Below the pieces are notes generated by a model that made no database searches, had not been told where the DNA came from, and saw nothing but the letters and a program-made list of their open reading frames with translations. 35,897 bases of DNA from Pontibacillus halophilus JSM 076056 = DSM 19796. Lineage in GTDB: Bacteria; Bacillota; Bacilli; Bacillales; BH030062. The translations under genes and the position numbers were made by a program. Of this stretch, positions 32,701 to 35,897 are shown one piece after another; the stretch's first letter is position 1; every line of letters begins with the position of its first letter. The stretch covers positions 1 through 35,897 of the forward strand of contig NZ_AULI01000025.1 in assembly GCF_000425205.1 (NCBI RefSeq), written 5' to 3'.

Positions 32701-32919
32701 ATGAAATATTATAAGCTAAGCTTAGAAGTTTTAGGTGAAAATGATATAGTTGTCATAATAAGGATGATTTAGGTATTCAACAATATAAATTTAAAACTGG
32801 GCAGACTTTTAATAAAAGGGATGGTTTGTGGTATCTAGAAGATTGAAAACTATTATGGAGACCTTATTGAGATCCAAAAAATTATAGATGAATTTAATAA
32901 GATAAATAAAAAGGGGTGA
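32701..32919 (+). pseudogene. Frameshifted Imm11-like (DUF1629) immunity gene
   Basis: ATG 32701 with GTAGGGG upstream gives MKYYKLSLEVLGENDIV. After a one-base loss near 32750 the reading continues in another frame as HYKDDLGIQQYKFKTGQ and DGLWYLED to a stop. A third frame then ends YYGDLIEIQKIIDEF at TGA 32919. The start MKYYKL... plus DIVCHYKDD is the hallmark of Imm11-type immunity proteins. The intact protein would be much longer, so this copy is both frameshifted and truncated or fused to another tail. Confidence 0.7.
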
Positions 32920-32925
32920 TTTCGG

Positions 32926-33621
32926 GTGGATAAATTATCTTTTTTAAAACAATATAGAAAAAGTATAGAGGTTGTGTCTAACAGAGACTTACTCAATATT
33001 GAAAAGGAAAATATGCCTGCAAAATGGATAGAGATATTTAAAGAAACAGATAAAACTAGAAAGAAAGATAAATTAATAGCTTTATGGAATAGTGTATGTG
33101 AAAAAGAATTGAGTAATACTATATCATACTTGAAAGAAAATTTATTAGAATTTGAATTAATTGTAGATAATGGACAATATGCAGTACTATACAGCGTAAA
33201 GAGTGAAAATGACGAAATACTTTATTATGAAGGTGGTATACCGACTAATTCTATTTCAGAAATGCAACAAGATTGGTCAAATGTTCCAGAATCTATAAAG
33301 GAGTTCTATGAGAAGTTACATAATGGTTTTTATTATCTGCCAAGTAGAGCTATGGGACTTGTACCAGTAGAACGCATTACTCATTTTGAAGATCATGAAT
33401 GGGGAATACTTGAAGAATTAGATGGACCATTAGGAGTTAATATGGCTACAACATATGGTTACTTTGAAAATGACATGGGAGGATATGTTGCTATAGATTT
33501 AAACAACTGTATAGGTGATGTAGCGACATTGTGGTTTACCAATGATAAGCCTGAATATAATGTGGATTTTTGGGATATTGTAGATGAATGGATTGTAATA
33601 GGGCTTCAAGACCAGTCTTAG
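32926..33621 (+). CDS. Immunity-type protein, probably SUKH (SMI1/KNR4-like)
   Basis: A 231-residue acidic soluble protein. Motifs such as ESIKEFYEKLHNGFYYLPSR near 122-141 and YVAIDLNNCIGDVATLWF near 186-203 (a beta-strand followed by an aspartate, as in SMI1/KNR4 folds) suggest a SUKH-superfamily immunity protein; similarity is by pattern only. The start is GTG 32926, seven bases after GGGGTGA. Strongly AT-rich codon use. It directly follows the Imm11-like remnant, and a second fragment of that gene begins one base after its stop. Confidence 0.65.
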   Translation: MDKLSFLKQYRKSIEVVSNRDLLNIEKENMPAKWIEIFKETDKTRKKDKLIALWNSVCEKELSNTISYLKENLLEFELIVDNGQYAVLYSVKSENDEILYYEGGIPTNSISEMQQDWSNVPESIKEFYEKLHNGFYYLPSRAMGLVPVERITHFEDHEWGILEELDGPLGVNMATTYGYFENDMGGYVAIDLNNCIGDVATLWFTNDKPEYNVDFWDIVDEWIVIGLQDQS

Positions 33622-33653
33622 GTGATATAGTTTGTCATTATAAGGATGATTTA
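33622..33653 (+). repeat. Second fragment of the Imm11-like gene
   Basis: GTGATATAGTTTGTCATTAT and the following 12 bases, encoding DIVCHYKDDL, match 32742-32771 in the frameshifted Imm11-like gene (one inserted T and one substitution apart). Unlike that copy, this fragment keeps the reading frame through the motif, then stops at TAA. It marks a recombination joint after the SUKH-like gene. Confidence 0.75.
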
Positions 33654-33925
33654 TAAAGTAATGCATTAACAGGTATGGAATTTTACGAAATGAAAGCTAT
33701 CTAAATTTTTGAATGATAATTTTTCACTAGAATATATTCGAATATCTAGACTCCATGAAGGTAATACCGTCATGGAGCTTTATATATATAGGAATGATAA
33801 GAGAAAAGTACGAGAAATGGTCGATTTTACATGTTACATGTTATCGGGACTTACTTGCAAACCCCAATCAGAATTTGACAGGGTGGGCCTACGCGCCAAG
33901 ATAATAATATTGTGGAGGTATAGAA
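33654..33925. other. Remnant-rich spacer in the immunity array
   Basis: No intact gene. A 75-codon frame starting with TTG at 33709 has no binding site and no protein-like pattern. The hairpin at 33751 separates transcripts. The end of the spacer carries GGAGGT for the next gene. Confidence 0.45.
33751..33783 (+). terminator. Hairpin, probable terminator
   Basis: CTCCATGA-A-GGT (33751-33762) pairs with ACC-G-TCATGGAG (33766-33777), one A-G mismatch, loop AAT, followed by CTTTATATATATA. Confidence 0.6.
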
Positions 33926-34399
33926 ATGCAATTTAAGGATGGATCATTCATTTACCCCTTGCCTGACGATACTCCGCTTTCTGAAAAGGAAGGTAAGTGG
34001 AGAATAAAATTACCAGAGACGTATAAAGAATTTATAAAAAAATATAATGGTGGTACTCCTATAAAGGATAGTTTTAAGGGTAATAACCATTATTATACGA
34101 TTAATAGGTTTTTATGTATTTTAAAAGCAACTGGGGAAAGAGATGATGAGTATTACGATATAGGAGTAGTTAGAACACAATTAGACGAAAGAATTGTATT
34201 TGATGAGAACTTAGTAGGTACTGAACTGCTACCAATAGCTGTTTTGTTTGCAGGTGACTTTGTTTGCTTAGACTATCGTAACAATGTTGAAGAGCCTGTT
34301 GTATGCGTTTGGAATCATGAAGAGTCTTCAGATTTCAATCCTGAAACCTATATTATAAGTAATAGCTTTGAAGAATTTCTAAATATGTTAACAGAATAG
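33926..34399 (+). CDS. SMI1/KNR4-family immunity protein (YobK-like)
   Basis: 157 residues. The SUKH-1 pattern is clear: KLPETYKEFIKKYNGGTPIK (near 28-47), then a strand with LLPIAVLFAGDFVCLDYRNN (near 101-120) and the closing NSFEEFLNMLTE. B. subtilis YobK is the antitoxin of the LXG nuclease YobL, so this protein probably neutralises a nuclease toxin. ATG 33926 has GGAGGT seven bases upstream. The cognate toxin gene is not in the window. Confidence 0.88.
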   Translation: MQFKDGSFIYPLPDDTPLSEKEGKWRIKLPETYKEFIKKYNGGTPIKDSFKGNNHYYTINRFLCILKATGERDDEYYDIGVVRTQLDERIVFDENLVGTELLPIAVLFAGDFVCLDYRNNVEEPVVCVWNHEESSDFNPETYIISNSFEEFLNMLTE

Positions 34400-34449
34400 A
34401 TACTTGTTGGAAGTAACTAAACCTTCGAACGAAGTAAGGAGATTACTAA

Positions 34450-34917
34450 ATGAGAATAAAAGATGAAACTTTTGGTGAACTTCAGTACGAATTTGGATGG
34501 TCAAGAACCATTACTTTGAACTTCTTCGGAGACACAACTGAGATGGATTTGATGATAGATGGTGAGGAAGAAGGAGAATTTGATGAAGGGCAGTACATAG
34601 CATACAAAGCACTAATGAATAGTTGGGAAGCCATACAACACTCTGTATTGACAGCTATCTTGAGCTATTATAAGCGAAAAAGAATCGAATTAGGCTATGA
34701 TAAAAGCCTTAATGAAAAATATCCATTAGTCGAAACAACTCATGAATTACTTGAAATGATAAGTTTAGAAGGTCTTGTTGTTCCGTATGCGGATATCTTC
34801 GAAGCTCGACATATAGGACTTACTTTAAACTGTAGTTGGGACAATGAAAATGGAATAGGAATTCGGTTGTTAAATGAAGAGGTATCAGAAGTTGGATATC
34901 AGGATGTTGCTATATAG
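34450..34917 (+). CDS. DUF6985-type immunity-associated protein
   Basis: 155 residues. The pattern DETFGELQYEFGWSRTITLN (5-24), GQYIAYKALMNSWEAIQHSV (47-66), AILSYYKRKRIELG (69-82) and the ending CSWDNENGIGIRLLNEE (129-145) is that of DUF6985, often encoded among toxin immunity genes. The exact activity is unknown. ATG 34450 is eight bases after AAGGAG. It lies 50 bp after the YobK-like gene. Confidence 0.75.
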   Translation: MRIKDETFGELQYEFGWSRTITLNFFGDTTEMDLMIDGEEEGEFDEGQYIAYKALMNSWEAIQHSVLTAILSYYKRKRIELGYDKSLNEKYPLVETTHELLEMISLEGLVVPYADIFEARHIGLTLNCSWDNENGIGIRLLNEEVSEVGYQDVAI

Positions 34918-35230
34918 ATTGTGCTTTTCGAGATTAGATTTTTATTTAGGTAAGATGCTTAATGCATTTAGTGGATACCAACGCAACTCATAAGCTGCTT
35001 ATAATAGTCTAGATTGAGTTCCGATATATGAATGAAGTTTCTCATCGCCGTTCACGGCATAATAGAAGTGGTCATCCTGAACGAGGAAGCCTTGTTCCTT
35101 CATCTATTCCTTCGTATGTTCCCCACCCTAACCCTATCCATCAGGCATCACAGGACTAAATTTAATAAATGGAGAACCGATTATTGGAATGATAGATCAA
35201 ATGGTTATTTTTACGAAGGGGGAGCAAAGA
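34918..35230. other. Spacer with a reverse-strand gene remnant
   Basis: No intact gene. The forward frame from 35032 is not protein-like. The GC content rises around 35030-35130, where the reverse strand shows a coding-like remnant (separate entry). The ribosome binding site of the next gene (GGGGGAG) is at 35218-35224. Confidence 0.45.
34999..35103 (-). pseudogene. Remnant of an unidentified reverse-strand gene
   Basis: The reverse strand from ATG 35103 (AAGGA four bases upstream) reads 34 codons, MKEQGFLVQDDHFYYAVNGD, then EKLHSYIGTQSRLL, to TAA. Its composition looks like a real soluble protein and unlike the AT-rich neighbours, so it is either a very short gene or the surviving end of a longer one. 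No family is recognised. Confidence 0.35.
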
Positions 35231-35701
35231 ATGAGTATTAATACATATCAAAAAGCTAAAGAATTAATAAGTAGTGAGGGTGCACTAGCAGACTTTGTTG
35301 GTGGCTGTTCAGAAGAGTTAATAAGATTAGCTGAAAGAAAATTAAATCTGTCTTTCTCACCTATCTATAAAAATTACTTACGTTCGTTTGGTGCAGGTAA
35401 TTTTGGCTCACAAGAAGTTTATGGGATAATCGATAAAAATTTTGTTAATTCATCTGTTCCAGACGCAATTTGGTTTACTCTATCTGAGAGAGAAGAGATA
35501 GATTTACCAGATACTTTATTAGTTATATACGATACGGGGAGCGACGAGCTTTATTGTTTAGATTTCAACCAAATAGAAGCCTCAGGAGAACCAAAAGTAG
35601 TGTCTTTTATCCCTGGTGTGAACATAGGTGACCAAACCTATGAAGTAATAGCTGATGACTTTGGTGATTATCTATTAGATTTAGTAGAACGAGAATTGTA
35701 A
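35231..35701 (+). CDS. SMI1/KNR4-family immunity protein
   Basis: 156 residues with the SUKH-1 pattern: GGCSEELIRLAERKLNLSFS (24-43), PIYKNYLRSFGAGNFGSQEV (44-63), LPDTLLVIYDTGSDELYCLD (91-110) and the closing FGDYLLDLVERE. The likely role is to bind and inhibit a nuclease toxin. ATG 35231 lies six bases after GGGGGAG; an upstream in-frame ATG at 35189 has no site. It is the last intact gene before the right IS copy. Confidence 0.88.
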   Translation: MSINTYQKAKELISSEGALADFVGGCSEELIRLAERKLNLSFSPIYKNYLRSFGAGNFGSQEVYGIIDKNFVNSSVPDAIWFTLSEREEIDLPDTLLVIYDTGSDELYCLDFNQIEASGEPKVVSFIPGVNIGDQTYEVIADDFGDYLLDLVEREL

Positions 35702-35720
35702 TGCAAAGTGAGTTGAACTA

Positions 35721-35819
35721 ATGGAATCGATACTAGTTTTTGTGATATCAAGTCTTATAGCAGGATTTGTAGGTGAACACCAACGGCAAGTTAAGTGTTT
35801 AATGGATAGGCTACACTAA
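35721..35819 (+). pseudogene. Small membrane protein gene cut by the right IS copy
   Basis: ATG 35721 opens a frame MESILVFVISSLIAGFVGEH with a membrane span at residues 3-18. At 35803 the frame enters the IS terminus and ends at a TAA inside it (35817-35819). The native C-terminus is lost. The upstream binding site is weak (GTGAG), so expression is uncertain. Confidence 0.5.
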
Positions 35820-35897
35820 ATTGGACATGTAAATTAAGGTCAGGTAAACTTATCTCAATTCAAATAGCGAGGAGCACTGACCATGACTAAGAGGTCC
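35803..35897 (+). mobile_element. IS3-family insertion sequence, right copy (partial)
   Basis: Begins TGGATAGGCTACACTAAATT at 35803 and is identical to the reverse complement of 244-338 over all 95 visible bases. It reads rightward out of the window and reaches the first codons of OrfA. Confidence 0.85.
35883..35897 (+). CDS. IS3-family transposase OrfA, first codons only
   Basis: ATG 35883 starts MTKRS, the same as OrfA of the left copy, after GCGAGGAGC. Cut by the window edge. Confidence 0.75.

Noticed and set aside
32926-33621. Toxin rather than immunity function for the 231-residue protein
   Set aside because: No LXG/WXG domain, secretion signal or nuclease motif; acidic soluble composition and setting fit immunity proteins.
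33709-33936. 75-codon TTG-start frame in the immunity array
   Set aside because: No ribosome binding site, runs through a hairpin and into the next gene's start.
35032-35241. 69-codon forward frame before the last SMI1/KNR4 gene
   Set aside because: Not protein-like, and antisense to a better reverse-strand remnant; the real start downstream has its own site at 35218.

Overview
The window looks like chromosomal DNA of a low-GC Gram-positive spore former of the family Bacillaceae. The reasons are strong AGGAGG-type ribosome binding sites, sigma-A promoters, frequent GTG and TTG starts, compact hairpin-T terminators, and close homologues of Bacillus-type genes (YyaL, YczE, YozB/CtaM, CzrA-like ArsR, a PadR/HAAS/DUF4097 operon, YobK-like SMI1/KNR4 proteins). 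A halotolerant genus such as Pontibacillus or Halobacillus is possible, but this is only a guess from style. No rRNA, tRNA or CRISPR array was seen.

Both ends of the window are the same IS3-family insertion sequence in opposite orientation, each reading outward. The 95 bp that can be compared are identical (244-338 reversed and 35803-35897). The 35.5 kb between them is therefore bounded by inverted IS copies. This could be a real composite arrangement, or simply a contig that ends in a repeat.

From 0.6 to 17.1 kb the content is mostly housekeeping and stress genes: an HD phosphohydrolase; a zinc/cobalt efflux pair (CDF transporter plus ArsR sensor) with a visible operator; a PadR-HAAS-DUF4097 envelope-stress operon; a GntP-type permease; a VOC protein; two unknown membrane proteins; an MBL-fold hydrolase divergent from an Lrp/AsnC regulator; a thiolase; a secreted OB-fold/EEP nuclease; and a YyaL-type thioredoxin-domain protein.

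From 17.1 to 23.7 kb lies one giant gene. It encodes about 2105 residues: an N-terminal domain, a DUF11-like domain, 18 tandem carboxypeptidase-regulatory-like domains of about 86 residues, and a 211-residue C-terminal domain that holds all ten cysteines of the protein. It has no signal peptide and no sortase or transmembrane anchor. Two ~92 bp direct repeats, each a terminator plus a conserved tail, bracket the gene, and a perfect 11-bp inverted repeat lies just upstream. My hypothesis is a spore-surface (coat or exosporium) fibre protein made in the mother cell.

From 23.9 to 31.8 kb there are small ordinary operons: a P-loop kinase-like protein with a membrane protein and a lipoprotein, an OsmC protein, a YczE-type membrane protein, an MFS exporter, YjbQ with a YfbR-like HD nucleotidase and a 57-residue membrane protein, and a DUF420/CtaM protein.

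From 31.9 to 35.8 kb the DNA becomes markedly AT-rich and holds an orphan polymorphic-toxin immunity array: DUF4274, a frameshifted Imm11-like gene, three SMI1/KNR4-like genes, a DUF6985 gene and several gene remnants, with no toxin gene visible. The right IS copy cuts into the last small gene of this array.
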